Source: JBHOQS01 sp042408875
GTDB taxonomy: Bacteria > Chloroflexota > UBA11872 > JBHOQS01
Length of the DNA: 64,000 bases
Assembly: GCA_042408875.1 (NCBI GenBank)
Contig: JBHOQS010000015.1
Location: forward strand, 248,001 to 312,000
Reading direction: 5' to 3'
Shown: piece after piece, positions 8,434-17,486 of the stretch
Numbering within the stretch: position 1 is the stretch's first letter
Layout of the letters: the number at the start of each line of letters is the position of its first letter
The notes under the pieces: generated by a model
Databases searched by the model: none
What the model saw: only the letters and a program-made list of their open reading frames with translations
Told to the model about the DNA's origin: nothing
Translations under genes and position numbers: made by a program

Positions 8434-8949
8434 ATGTACAACCCCGGTTTCATGCAGCCAGTCCAGGCTGCCAAGGCCCGCCGTGCGCGCTACCCGTTCT
8501 TTTTCGAAATGGGTCCTATCACGCTGATCCTGGTAGCGACCCTGGCGCTTGCCCTTACCGGCCTACTCTACGCCACGAAGGCCGGACACGTGGCGACCTC
8601 GGGGTATTCTATCCGCCAGCTCGAGCAGCAGCGCGATGCGTTGCGGCGGGAACGCGAGCAACTGCTGTTGCGCGCGGCTGAGTTACAGAACCTAAGCCGT
8701 ATCGAGCGCGAGGCGAGACGGTTAGGCATGGTGCCGGCCAGCGCGCCGGAGTTCGCCCTGAGCCGGCCCGCGCCGGATGTCCCGCCGGAACCGGCTGGCG
8801 GGCCGGATCAGCAGCCCGGCTGGGATGTACCCCTCTCACCAGCCTGGTGGGAGCGATACTACCCCGCTGTGCGGGCGCATACCGGACAGGATCGCAGCCC
8901 CGCGCCAGCCCCGGCAGGGGACATCCGGCCCGTGAGCAGCTCACCTTAG
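8434..8949 (+). CDS. ftsL: FtsL/DivIC-like septum formation protein
   Basis: A 171-residue bitopic protein in the canonical ftsL slot between rsmH and the penicillin-binding protein. It has a cytoplasmic basic N-terminus, one transmembrane helix (about residues 28-46), then a coiled coil (RQLEQQRDALRREREQLLLRA) and the typical IEREARRLGMVPA end of FtsL/DivIC domains. A Pro-rich tail of about 65 residues follows, which is longer than usual. GAGGGAGGCAG precedes ATG 8434. It should stabilise the FtsQ-FtsB-FtsL complex and activate septal synthesis. Assignment rests mainly on position and topology. Confidence 0.75.
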   Translation: MYNPGFMQPVQAAKARRARYPFFFEMGPITLILVATLALALTGLLYATKAGHVATSGYSIRQLEQQRDALRREREQLLLRAAELQNLSRIEREARRLGMVPASAPEFALSRPAPDVPPEPAGGPDQQPGWDVPLSPAWWERYYPAVRAHTGQDRSPAPAPAGDIRPVSSSP

Positions 8950-9003
8950 CCGGCGCCGAGCCATCCACACCCATCCTGTATTCCCAGAGGCACGAGACAG
9001 GCT

Positions 9004-10872
9004 ATGCGTGCAACGCTCGTTGCCATACCGACCAGACCGCATGAACGGCGACGGACCGGCGGCGCAGCCGCCACGCTGGTCCAGGAGCGCGCGGCGGCTG
9101 CGCCTGTCGTGCGGCAGCGCTCCCAGCAAGCGGTGCCATACGACCCGCCGAACTGGCGCATCTACGCGATCTTCGCCGTCCTGGCGCTGTGCGCCCTGGG
9201 GCTGGCAGGGCGCCTAGTGTACTGGCAGGTGCTCCACCACGAGCCCTTGCGGGAGCGGGCTAGCGACGAGCACACGCTCGTCGAGACGGTGCCGCCGAAG
9301 CGCGGCACGATCCGCGACGCACGGAACCAGGTGCTCGCCACAGATATGAGTGCCGATCTCGTTTATGCCGTGCCCGGCCAGATTAAGGACCCCGCTGAGA
9401 CCGCGGCGAAGCTGGCCCCGGTGCTCGGCCGCAGCGCCGAGGACCTGCAGAAGTTGCTGGCTGATCGCAAGCGGCAGTACGTGCGCCTCTCTGGCAAGGT
9501 CCCGCCGGAGATCAGCCGGCAGGTACGAGAGCTCCGCCTGCCCGGCATCTTCCTAGAGCCAACGACTAGGCGGGTCTATCCCGAAGGCACGCTAGCCGCC
9601 CACGTGCTGGGCTACGCGAACTTCGATAACCGCGGCCAGTACGGCGTAGAAGGAAGCTTCGATAGCATCGTGGGCGGCCAGCCCGGGCGGCTGACGGCGG
9701 AGCGCGATACCGCCGGCCGCGAAATCGCCATCGGCGATCGCCAGCTCCAGCCGCCCGTGGATGGCGCAGACTTGGTGCTGACGATCGATCAGGTGATCCA
9801 GCACATCGCCGAGCGCGAGCTGGACGCCGCGCTGGCCCGCTGGCAAGCGCCGAGCGGAACCGTGATCGTCATGCAGCCGAAGACCGGCGCGATCCTCGCC
9901 ATGGCCAGCCGGCCGACGTTCGATCCCAATCAGTACGAGAAGTACGCCCAGACCCCCGATATCTTTGTCAATCCGGCCGTCGGCCGGCTCTACGAGCCAG
10001 GATCGACGTTCAAGATCATCACTGTCGCTGCAGCGCTCGATTCTGGTCGGGCCACGCCACGGACAACGTACCTCGACCAGGGCGCGGCGGTCTACGGCGG
10101 CTGGACGCTGCGGAACTGGGATGGTCGCGCCCACGGGGTCTCCACCCTGGCCGACCTGCTGCGCTACTCGTCGAACGTTGGCGCAGCACACGTCGCCTAC
10201 AACCTCCTTGGTAAGGACTTGTTCTACGACTACGTGCGCAAGTTTGGCTTCGGTGCACCGACAGGTATTGATCTGCAAGGGGAGGAAAAGGGCATTATTA
10301 AGGACCCAACATCTCCGGGCTGGTATCCGGTAGACCTGGCCACGAACGCCTACGGACAGGGCATCTCTGTGACACCGCTCCAGCTCATCACTGCCGTCGC
10401 CGCAGTGGCGAACGATGGCCTGCTGATGCGGCCATATGTGGTGCAGAAGATTATCAGCCCCACTGAGACGCGTGAGACGAAGCCAGAGCCTGTACGGCAG
10501 GTGATTTCCCCGCAGACGGCGCGGACGCTGCGCGAGATGCTGGTGGGCGTGGTCGAGAACGGCGAGACCCGCTATGCGGTGGTGCCGGGCTACCGCGTGG
10601 CCGGCAAGACCGGCACTGCGTCGATCCCGACGCCGAACGGGCGGTACGAGAGCGACGCCACGATCGCCTCCTTTATCGGCATGCTTCCTGCCGATAATCC
10701 CCAGGTAGTGATCCTGGTAAAGATCGATCGGCCGAAAGAGGAGCCCTGGGGCTCCACTGTGGCTGCACCGGTCTTCAAGAATATTGCCCAGGAAGTGGCG
10801 ACCTACCTGCGTATCCTGCCCAGCCAGCCTGCTGCAGCGCCCCAGCAGGCGCCGTCTGCGCCGCGCCGCTGA
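9004..10872 (+). CDS. ftsI: Class B penicillin-binding protein (FtsI-like transpeptidase)
   Basis: The division D,D-transpeptidase that crosslinks septal peptidoglycan. The 622-residue sequence has an Arg-rich cytoplasmic segment, a transmembrane helix near residues 52-72, the dimerisation domain (PPKRGTIRDARNQVLA...), and the transpeptidase domain with active serine in EPGSTFKI (Ser about residue 334), the YSSN motif and the AGKTGTAS motif. No PASTA domains are seen at the C-terminus, which ends in an Ala/Pro-rich stretch. It lies between ftsL and murF, where murE would usually follow. Confidence 0.92.
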   Translation: MRATLVAIPTRPHERRRTGGAAATLVQERAAAAPVVRQRSQQAVPYDPPNWRIYAIFAVLALCALGLAGRLVYWQVLHHEPLRERASDEHTLVETVPPKRGTIRDARNQVLATDMSADLVYAVPGQIKDPAETAAKLAPVLGRSAEDLQKLLADRKRQYVRLSGKVPPEISRQVRELRLPGIFLEPTTRRVYPEGTLAAHVLGYANFDNRGQYGVEGSFDSIVGGQPGRLTAERDTAGREIAIGDRQLQPPVDGADLVLTIDQVIQHIAERELDAALARWQAPSGTVIVMQPKTGAILAMASRPTFDPNQYEKYAQTPDIFVNPAVGRLYEPGSTFKIITVAAALDSGRATPRTTYLDQGAAVYGGWTLRNWDGRAHGVSTLADLLRYSSNVGAAHVAYNLLGKDLFYDYVRKFGFGAPTGIDLQGEEKGIIKDPTSPGWYPVDLATNAYGQGISVTPLQLITAVAAVANDGLLMRPYVVQKIISPTETRETKPEPVRQVISPQTARTLREMLVGVVENGETRYAVVPGYRVAGKTGTASIPTPNGRYESDATIASFIGMLPADNPQVVILVKIDRPKEEPWGSTVAAPVFKNIAQEVATYLRILPSQPAAAPQQAPSAPRR

Positions 10873-10946
10873 GGCAGCACTGATCACGCGGGAGCTTCAG
10901 AGACATCCCGGCCCTGTGGTAGAATGCCGCCGGCAGGCAGAGCACG

Positions 10947-12452
10947 ATGATCTCACTCGGCGACCTGTGGCAGGCCCTGCATGAAACCTGTGCCTTTCCT
11001 CCGCCTCCGCGCGAGGCCCCGGCCCTGTTGCTGTCGCAGCGGCTGACCGTCGCGACGCAGGACTCGCGCGAGGTCGTCGCTGGCGCGCTCTTCGTCGCCT
11101 TACAAGGTGAGCATCGCCACGGAAACGAGTTCATCGGAGACGCCCTGCGCCGGGGTGCCGTGGCAGTGCTCGCCGAGTGCCGCGGGGACTGGCCGGTGCT
11201 GTCCCAGGAGGAGGCCGCCGCGTTCGGCTGCGCTGTCATCGGAGCCGGCCACGGACTGTGCGGGCCAGAGCTCGCCGGTGCCAGGGCACTTTGCTTCGTG
11301 GTCGAGGATACGCTGCGGGCTTTGCAGGTCGTGGCAGCCTGGTGGCGCAGTCGCTTTGACCCGTGCGTGGTTGGCATCACCGGCAGCGTGGGCAAGACGA
11401 CGGCCAAGGAGATCACGGCGGCGCTCCTCAGCCGTAAGGAGCCTGTGCTGAAGAACCCGGGCAGCCGCAACAATGAGATCGGCCTGCCCCTGGCGCTGCT
11501 CGGGCTGGGCCCAGAGCACAGCGCAGCCGTTCTTGAGATGGGTATGTATGTGCCGGGCGACATTGCTCTCCTGGCCGAGATCGCGCGGCCCCACATCGGC
11601 GTGGTGCTCAATGTCGGGCCCGTCCATGCCGAACGCGCTGGAAGCGTGCAGGCGATCGCCCTGGCGAAGAGCGAGCTGGTGCAGGCGCTGCCCCCTGATG
11701 GCCTAGCGGTCCTGAATGGTGACGACCCGCTGGTGCGTCCAATGGCGGCCCGAACGGCGGCACGCAGCGTCTTCTTCGGCGAGACGCCGGGGCTGGATGT
11801 GTGGGCGGAGGATATCATCGGCCTGGGCCTCGCCGGCATCTCGTTCACGTTGCATTTCGGGCCGCATATCACCCTGGGCGCCCCGGCCGAACGCGTGCAC
11901 ATGCGCCTGCTAGGCCGCCACCACGTGCAGCCGGTGCTGGCGGCGGTGGCTGTAGCGCTGGAACGTGGCTGGACGCCGCGCGAGGTCGTTGCCGCCCTGC
12001 CCGACCTTGAGGTGCCGCAGCGGCTGCGCCTCGTGCCGACGCCGGGGCAGGCGGTTGTCATCGACGACACGTACAACGCGAGCCCGGCCTCGGTGCTCGC
12101 CGCGCTGGACTTCCTGGAGGAGCTGCCGGGCCGGCGCATCGCTGTGCTGGGCGACATGCTCGAGCTCGGCCCTTTTACCGCCCAGGGACACGAAAAGGTC
12201 GGTGAGCGCGCCGCACAGGTGGTTGGCGTGCTGGTGACCGTCGGACCATATAGCAAGATGACGGCGCGGGCCGCGTGCGATGCTGGGCTCTCCCCGGAGC
12301 GGATCATCGCCTGCGAGAGCGCCGAGCAGGCCGTCGAAGCGGTACGCCGGTTGGGCGACGCCCCGGGCTACATCTTGGTCAAAGGATCACGCGCTATGCG
12401 CATGGAAGAGATCGTCCGCCGGCTGACGGCGCAGGAGAGACCATGTCCGTAG
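10947..12452 (+). CDS. murF: UDP-N-acetylmuramoyl-tripeptide--D-alanyl-D-alanine ligase MurF
   Basis: Adds the D-Ala-D-Ala dipeptide to the UDP-MurNAc-tripeptide precursor, ATP-dependent. Visible features: N-terminal domain with TQDSREVVAGALFVAL, the P-loop GITGSVGKTTAKE, NEIGLPLALLGL, VLEMGMYVPGDIALLA, the C-terminal DDTYNASPASV and VKGSRAMRMEEIV. Length 501 is slightly above average. A TAGAAT hexamer at 10920-10925 could be a -10 element, but no good -35 accompanies it. The last ten bases overlap the start of mraY, suggesting translational coupling. Confidence 0.95.
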   Translation: MISLGDLWQALHETCAFPPPPREAPALLLSQRLTVATQDSREVVAGALFVALQGEHRHGNEFIGDALRRGAVAVLAECRGDWPVLSQEEAAAFGCAVIGAGHGLCGPELAGARALCFVVEDTLRALQVVAAWWRSRFDPCVVGITGSVGKTTAKEITAALLSRKEPVLKNPGSRNNEIGLPLALLGLGPEHSAAVLEMGMYVPGDIALLAEIARPHIGVVLNVGPVHAERAGSVQAIALAKSELVQALPPDGLAVLNGDDPLVRPMAARTAARSVFFGETPGLDVWAEDIIGLGLAGISFTLHFGPHITLGAPAERVHMRLLGRHHVQPVLAAVAVALERGWTPREVVAALPDLEVPQRLRLVPTPGQAVVIDDTYNASPASVLAALDFLEELPGRRIAVLGDMLELGPFTAQGHEKVGERAAQVVGVLVTVGPYSKMTARAACDAGLSPERIIACESAEQAVEAVRRLGDAPGYILVKGSRAMRMEEIVRRLTAQERPCP

Positions 12453-13627
12453 GCACTGACGCAGTAGGCACTGACGTAGGCATTGAAGCAGGCACCGACG
12501 CAAGGGCAGACGCCGCCGCCAACGTCGCCGAGGCGGCGTCGCGGCTGGCCGCGACGCCACCGGTCAGCCCGCCGGCCGACGCAACCGGGCGGGAGGTATG
12601 GGTGTTCACCATCCTCCTGCTCCCTGCCGTGGTGTTCCTGGCCATCCTGGCCGGGCGCTTGCCCGAAGGCATGGAGAAGTCGCTCGGCCTGGCCGGCCTG
12701 GCGTTCTTGATCGGCGTGCTGGCTGGCCCGCACTGGATCCGCCTGCTGCGCTGGATCAAGGTCGGCGAGCGCATCAGCAGCGATGTGCCGGAAACGCATC
12801 GCCTGAAGGCCGGCACGCCGACCATGGGCGGCGTCCTGTTCCTGGCGACGATCGTGGTGCTTACGGCGAGCTATAACCTGGTAGGCCACCGCTCGATGCT
12901 GCTGCCGTTGGGCACGGTCCTGTCCTTCGGCGCTCTCGGCATGATCGATGACCTGGCGAAGCTCCGCGGCAAGCATGTCGTGGGCCTGACCAGGCGAGTG
13001 CAGCTCCTGCTCCACCTGCTCATTGCCGGGACCGCCTCCTATGCATCGTACCACCTGCTCGGGATGAACAAGGTCTATGTGCCATTCTTTGGCGCCTATG
13101 TGGTTGATGCGCGCTGGTACGTGCCTTTCGCCACGCTGGTGATTATCGCCACCTTGAATGCTGTGGCGATCACTGATGGCCTGGATGGCCTGCTCGCCGG
13201 GACATCAGCGATCGCCTTCGCTACTTATTGGATTATCTGTGTATGGCAGGGGCTGCTCTACCTGGGCGCATTCAACGCGACGGTGATGGGAGCGCTGCTG
13301 GCCTTCCTGTGGTTTAACGTCCACCCAGCACGCATGTTTATGGGCAACACCGGTTCGATGGCGCTTGGGGGGTTGCTGGGGGTTGTGGCGCTCATGTCGC
13401 AGCAGCCACTGCTGCTGCCGTTGATCGGCATCATCTTCGTCGCCAACGCCGTCGCCGATCTCCTGCAAATCGGCAGCTTTAAGCTCTGGAAGCGGCGGGT
13501 GTTCCGGCGTGCGCCGCTCCACCACCACTTTGAACTGCTTGGCTGGCACGAGGTCACCGTGACGCTGCGCTTCTGGATCGTCGGCGCCATCGCCGCGGTA
13601 ATTGCGCTTATGCTGGCCACGCAGTAA
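12443..13627 (+). CDS. mraY: Phospho-N-acetylmuramoyl-pentapeptide transferase MraY
   Basis: Transfers phospho-MurNAc-pentapeptide to undecaprenyl phosphate, making lipid I at the membrane. ATG 12443 follows CAGGAGA and overlaps murF by ten bases. About ten membrane helices are visible, with ETHRLKAGTPTMGG, MIDDLAKLRGKHVVGL, NAVAITDGLDGLLAG and APLHHHFELLGW. One point differs: the motif usually read as GD(T/V)GS is MGNTGSMALGG here (codon AAC), so the conserved Asp is Asn. The first 50 residues are an extra acidic, Ala-rich extension built from a 12-bp tandem repeat. Confidence 0.93.
   Translation: MSVGTDAVGTDVGIEAGTDARADAAANVAEAASRLAATPPVSPPADATGREVWVFTILLLPAVVFLAILAGRLPEGMEKSLGLAGLAFLIGVLAGPHWIRLLRWIKVGERISSDVPETHRLKAGTPTMGGVLFLATIVVLTASYNLVGHRSMLLPLGTVLSFGALGMIDDLAKLRGKHVVGLTRRVQLLLHLLIAGTASYASYHLLGMNKVYVPFFGAYVVDARWYVPFATLVIIATLNAVAITDGLDGLLAGTSAIAFATYWIICVWQGLLYLGAFNATVMGALLAFLWFNVHPARMFMGNTGSMALGGLLGVVALMSQQPLLLPLIGIIFVANAVADLLQIGSFKLWKRRVFRRAPLHHHFELLGWHEVTVTLRFWIVGAIAAVIALMLATQ
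12449..12511. repeat. In-frame 12-bp tandem repeat encoding the MraY N-terminus
   Basis: Units GTAGGCACTGAC (12449-12460), GCA spacer, then 12464-12475, 12476-12487, 12488-12499 and 12500-12511 with increasing divergence. The peptide reads VGTDA VGTD VGIE AGTD ARAD. All units are multiples of three, so the frame is kept, unlike the 13- and 14-bp duplications found outside genes or in broken genes. Confidence 0.85.
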
Positions 13628-13644
13628 GCAGCGAGGCCAGTTTC

Positions 13645-14964
13645 GTGCCCAGGCCCGAGGCAACCAAGGCAATGGAACGACGCCGCACCGCCATTCGTGG
13701 TCCGCACGCGCCCGATGCTGCCCTGTTGGCGGCGCTGGTCGGCTTGCTGGCCTATGGCCTGGTCATGCTGAACAGCGCCAGCAGCGTTGTGTCTTACCAG
13801 GAGCACGGGACGCCGACGTACTATTTCATGCGCCAGCTCGTCGCGGCGGTGGCCGGCGTCTGGGTGATGGTCATCCTGATGCGGCTCGATTACCGCCTGC
13901 TAGGCCGCCTGGCGATCCCGCTGCACGGGATCGCTGTGCTGCTGCTCCTGGCCGTGCTGGTGCCAGGGCTCGGCCACCGCGCCTACGGCGCGCAGCGCTG
14001 GATCGCCCTTCCAGGCTTCCAGATCCAGCCCAGCGAGCTAGTCAAGCTGACCATGGTGCTCTACATCGCCCGCTGGATGGCGCGCAAGGGCACGCAGGTC
14101 TCAGACCTGGCGTACGGCTTCGTCCCCTTCCTCGTGCTGCTCGGTCTGGTGTTCGGCCTGATCATACTCCAGCCCGACATGGGCACGGCGGTCATCGTAG
14201 CAGTCGGTGCGGTGGCGGTGTTCTTCGCCGCCGGGGCTAGCGTGCCACAGCTTGTGCTGTTCTCGGGCCTGAGCGCCTTCGCCGCGGTGGCGCTGATCCA
14301 GAGCGCCGCCTACCGCATGCAGCGCATCACGACCTTCATGGATCCCTGGAAAGATCCGCAACGGACGGGCTATCACACGGTCCAGGCGCTGCTGGCGCTG
14401 GGCAGCGGCGGGCTGACCGGCGTCGGGCTGGGAGCAAGCCGGCAGAAGTTCCTGTACCTGCCCTTCCCGCACACCGATAGCATCTTCGCTATCGTCGGCG
14501 AAGAGCTGGGCCTGGTCGGTACCCTGGCGGTGCTGGGCCTGTTCCTGCTGCTGGCCTGGCGCGGTATGTTCGTGGCGCTGCATGCGCCCGACCTCTTTGG
14601 CCGGCTGCTGGCCACAGGGCTCACGGCCAGCCTGGTGTTCCAGGCCTTCTTGAACATTGCCGTCGTCACCAGCTCGGTCCCTTTCACCGGCGTCACGCTG
14701 CCGTTCTTTAGCTATGGCATCAACTCGCTGCTGGTCAGCATGACCGCGGCAGGCATCTTGCTCAGCATCTCGCGGCGCACGATGCTTGCGCCGCGCCACG
14801 ACGGCGCTCAGCATGAACGCGCCCGCCGCGAGGACCTCCCAGGCGATGATCCGCACGACCATCTAGGCGATCACAGGAAAGACCGCCATGCGCGTCCTCG
14901 TCTCGGGTGGCGGCACCGGGGGGCACATCTACCCGGCGTTGGCCACGTTACAAGCGCTTTCTAG
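13645..14964 (+). CDS. ftsW: Cell-division SEDS glycosyltransferase FtsW
   Basis: SEDS-family peptidoglycan polymerase that works with the FtsI-type PBP at the septum. About ten membrane helices; recognised motifs are LNSASSVVSY, GAQRWIALPGFQIQPSELVKL, LQPDMGTAVIV, FPHTDSIFAIVGEELGL and TLPFFSYGINSLL. The last is normally PFFSYGGSSL, so two residues differ. GTG 13645 starts the frame; ATG 13672 is an alternative. The frame continues 77 bases into murG, so the final 25 or so residues (RHARPRLGWRH...) are read from murG DNA in another frame and are probably unstructured. No murD lies between mraY and ftsW. Confidence 0.93.
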   Translation: MPRPEATKAMERRRTAIRGPHAPDAALLAALVGLLAYGLVMLNSASSVVSYQEHGTPTYYFMRQLVAAVAGVWVMVILMRLDYRLLGRLAIPLHGIAVLLLLAVLVPGLGHRAYGAQRWIALPGFQIQPSELVKLTMVLYIARWMARKGTQVSDLAYGFVPFLVLLGLVFGLIILQPDMGTAVIVAVGAVAVFFAAGASVPQLVLFSGLSAFAAVALIQSAAYRMQRITTFMDPWKDPQRTGYHTVQALLALGSGGLTGVGLGASRQKFLYLPFPHTDSIFAIVGEELGLVGTLAVLGLFLLLAWRGMFVALHAPDLFGRLLATGLTASLVFQAFLNIAVVTSSVPFTGVTLPFFSYGINSLLVSMTAAGILLSISRRTMLAPRHDGAQHERARREDLPGDDPHDHLGDHRKDRHARPRLGWRHRGAHLPGVGHVTSAF

Positions 14965-16033
14965 CCACGCCGGCGGCGCGCCCGAGGTGCTCTTCCTCTG
15001 TGGGCCCTCACCGGTCGATCGCGCCATCCTGGAGCAGACTGGCCTGCCCTACCGGCCGTTGCCGGTCGGTGCGCTGCGCGGCGTGGATCCGCTGCACGCC
15101 GGGTGCAACGCAGTGCGGCTAGCGCGCGCTGCGCTGGAGTGCCGCCGTATCGTGCGCAAGTTCCGGCCCGACGTCGTGTTCGTCACCGGCGGCTATGTGA
15201 GTGTGCCGGCCGCCCTCGCCGCGGCCGCAGCGCGGGTGCCCCTGCTGCTTTACCTGCCCGACGCCGAGCCCGGGTGGGCGGTGCGCCTGCTTGCCCCACT
15301 GGCGTCCCGCATTGCCCTGTCGTTTGAGATCGCGCGGCTCCCGCTGCGGCGTTGGGCACACAAGATCATAGTCACCGGCTATCCGCTCCGCACCGAGTTC
15401 CTCACTGCGACCCGCCAGAGCGGCCGGCAGCAGTTCGGACTGGAGCCAGATCTGCCGGCTGTCCTTGTTTATGGCGGGAGCCGCGCCGCTCGACGCCTGA
15501 ACCTGGCTGTCGAAGAGGCCCTCGGTGAGCTCCTGGCCAGGGCGCAGCTCATCCATATCTGCGGCGAGGCCGATCTACCGCGCCTGCACGGCGCGGCCGC
15601 GCGGCTCCCGGCGGCAGCGCGCGCGCGCTATCATGTAGTCGCATACCTGCACGCCGGCATGGCAGCGGCGATGGCCGCGGCGGACCTGGCTGTGTGCCGC
15701 GCCGGGGCCTCCACGCTTGCGGAGCTGCCGGCGATGCAGCTGCCGGCCATCCTTGTGCCCTACCCGTACTCGGGGCAGCACCAGGAACGGAACGCCCGGT
15801 TCCTGGCCGAGGCGGGCGGCGCAGTGATCGTGCCGGACCACGAACTGACCGGCGCGCGTCTCGTTCGTGAGGTCCGCGCGCTACTAGACGATGAGCCGCG
15901 GCGCGCCCAGATGCGCGCCGCGCTGGCACGGCTGGCTCGCCCGGACGCAGCAGCGGCACTGGCTCGAGAACTCCGCGTCTTGGCCGGTGCCGTCCCCAGC
16001 CAGTTCACGCGGAGTGCACGCAATCCAGCATGA
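14888..16033 (+). CDS. murG: UDP-GlcNAc:lipid I N-acetylglucosamine transferase MurG
   Basis: Converts lipid I to lipid II at the inner face of the membrane. GT-B fold features are clear: the N-terminal GGGTGGHIYPALA loop, VVFVTGGYVSVPAALAA, and the C-terminal donor-binding part with VCRAGASTLAELPAM and SGQHQERNARFLAEAGGAV. Length 381 is normal. ATG 14888 lies inside the end of ftsW (77-base overlap) and the stop overlaps the murC start by four bases (ATGA), so ftsW, murG and murC are likely translationally coupled. Confidence 0.95.
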   Translation: MRVLVSGGGTGGHIYPALATLQALSSHAGGAPEVLFLCGPSPVDRAILEQTGLPYRPLPVGALRGVDPLHAGCNAVRLARAALECRRIVRKFRPDVVFVTGGYVSVPAALAAAAARVPLLLYLPDAEPGWAVRLLAPLASRIALSFEIARLPLRRWAHKIIVTGYPLRTEFLTATRQSGRQQFGLEPDLPAVLVYGGSRAARRLNLAVEEALGELLARAQLIHICGEADLPRLHGAAARLPAAARARYHVVAYLHAGMAAAMAAADLAVCRAGASTLAELPAMQLPAILVPYPYSGQHQERNARFLAEAGGAVIVPDHELTGARLVREVRALLDDEPRRAQMRAALARLARPDAAAALARELRVLAGAVPSQFTRSARNPA

Positions 16034-17484
16034 GCGAGCAGGATAGCCTTTTCCGCAGGCTCCCACCTGGTGCACGAGTGCATATCGTCGGCATCGGCGG
16101 GGCGGCCATGAGCGCCCTGGCGACTGTGCTGCTGGAGCGCGGCTTTCGCGTCAGTGGCTCCGATCTCACCCCCTCGACGGTCACCGCGCACCTGGCCCAG
16201 GAAGGAGTGCAGGTCTTCTATGGGCATCACCCCGCCAACGTCGGCGATGCCGCGCTGGTGCTCTACTCATCCGCAGTACCGGCTACGAACCCTGAGCGCC
16301 AGGAGGCCGAGCGGCGCGGCATCCCCACCGTACGTCGAGCTGAGGCGCAGGGGATGCTTACCCTCGAACGTATGACGGTCGCTATTGCCGGCACGGCAGG
16401 GAAGACTACCACCACGGCGATGGTTGCGGCGCTCCTGACCAAGGCTGGTCTTGACCCGTCGTTCCTGATCGGCGGAGAGTCTATCGACCTGGGAGCATCG
16501 GCGCGGTGGGGCAGCGGGCCGCACCTGGTCATCGAGGCCGACGAGTTCGACCGGACGTTCCTCAGCCTCCACCCGTACATTGCCGTCGTGCTGAACGCCG
16601 AGCCGGACCATCTCGACTACTATGGCACGCCCGCCGCCTTCGTAGACGCCTTCGCCATCTTCATCCAGCGCACCGCGCCCTCGGGCGCGGTGATCCTGTG
16701 CACCGACGACCGCACCGTACGTGACCGGCTGGCGCCGCTAGACCTGCCGGCCCGCCGCATCACGTATAGCCTCGCCCAGCCAGAAGGGGGCGCGGGCCCC
16801 GCGCACTGGTGGGCGAAAGGCGTGCGCTACGGCACCCAGTACACGACCTTCGGTGCCATGCAGGGCGATCGCCTGCGCCTGGTCGTCCGGCTGAATCTGC
16901 CGGGCTCGCACGTCGTGCGCAACACCCTGGCCGCGCTGGCGGCCGTTGACGCCCTAGGCGTCGACCTCACAAAAGCCCGCGAGGCACTCGAGCGCTTCCG
17001 TGGCGTGCACCGCCGCTTCGAGTTCAAGGGCCAGGTCGAGGGTATCCGCGTGTACGACGACTACGCGCACCATCCGATGAAGATCCGTGCTACCCTTGCC
17101 GCAGCACGCCAGCGCTTCCCTGAGCAGCGCATCTGGGCAGTGTTCCAGCCCCATCTCTATGCGCGCACCAGCAGCCTGCTGGAGGAGTTTCTGGATAGCT
17201 TCAGCGATGCCGACCGGGTGACCATCGTCGATACCTACTCCCCGGCCGGTCGCGAGGGCGAGGAGCGCACGGTGACCTCGGAGGAGCTGGCGCGCCGGCT
17301 GCGGCACCCGGCTGCCGAGTACGGCGGGGACCTCGCGGCCGCGGCGGCGCACGTCGCCCGCGAGGCGCGCGCCGGCGACGTGATCTTCACTATGGGTGCG
17401 GGGACGATCACCGACCTCGGCCCCCAGATCGTGCGCCTCCTCCAGGAGCGAGCGATGGCGCGACGAGACGAGCCGTGGAGGTAG
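16030..17484 (+). CDS. murC: UDP-N-acetylmuramate--L-alanine ligase MurC
   Basis: Adds L-Ala to UDP-MurNAc. Seen in order: HIVGIGGAAMSALA dinucleotide-like fold, SGSDLTPS, P-loop AIAGTAGKTTTTAMVAALL, IEADEFDRTFL, NAEPDHLDYYG, RRFEFKG...VYDDYAHHPMKI and VFQPHLYART. The P-loop usually reads GTHGKTTT in MurC; here His is replaced by Ala. Length 484 is normal. The start ATG overlaps the murG stop. The final residues run toward murB, whose start is within a few bases of the stop. Confidence 0.95.
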   Translation: MSEQDSLFRRLPPGARVHIVGIGGAAMSALATVLLERGFRVSGSDLTPSTVTAHLAQEGVQVFYGHHPANVGDAALVLYSSAVPATNPERQEAERRGIPTVRRAEAQGMLTLERMTVAIAGTAGKTTTTAMVAALLTKAGLDPSFLIGGESIDLGASARWGSGPHLVIEADEFDRTFLSLHPYIAVVLNAEPDHLDYYGTPAAFVDAFAIFIQRTAPSGAVILCTDDRTVRDRLAPLDLPARRITYSLAQPEGGAGPAHWWAKGVRYGTQYTTFGAMQGDRLRLVVRLNLPGSHVVRNTLAALAAVDALGVDLTKAREALERFRGVHRRFEFKGQVEGIRVYDDYAHHPMKIRATLAAARQRFPEQRIWAVFQPHLYARTSSLLEEFLDSFSDADRVTIVDTYSPAGREGEERTVTSEELARRLRHPAAEYGGDLAAAAAHVAREARAGDVIFTMGAGTITDLGPQIVRLLQERAMARRDEPWR

Positions 17485-17486
17485 AC

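Noticed and set aside
10896..10925. Promoter before murF
   Set aside because: TAGAAT is a fair -10, but the best -35 (TTCAGA) is poor and 18 bp away; not enough to call in GC-rich coding DNA.
10775..12307. 510-residue minus-strand frame opposite murF
   Set aside because: Low-complexity Ser/Arg/Pro composition; murF on the plus strand has complete family motifs.
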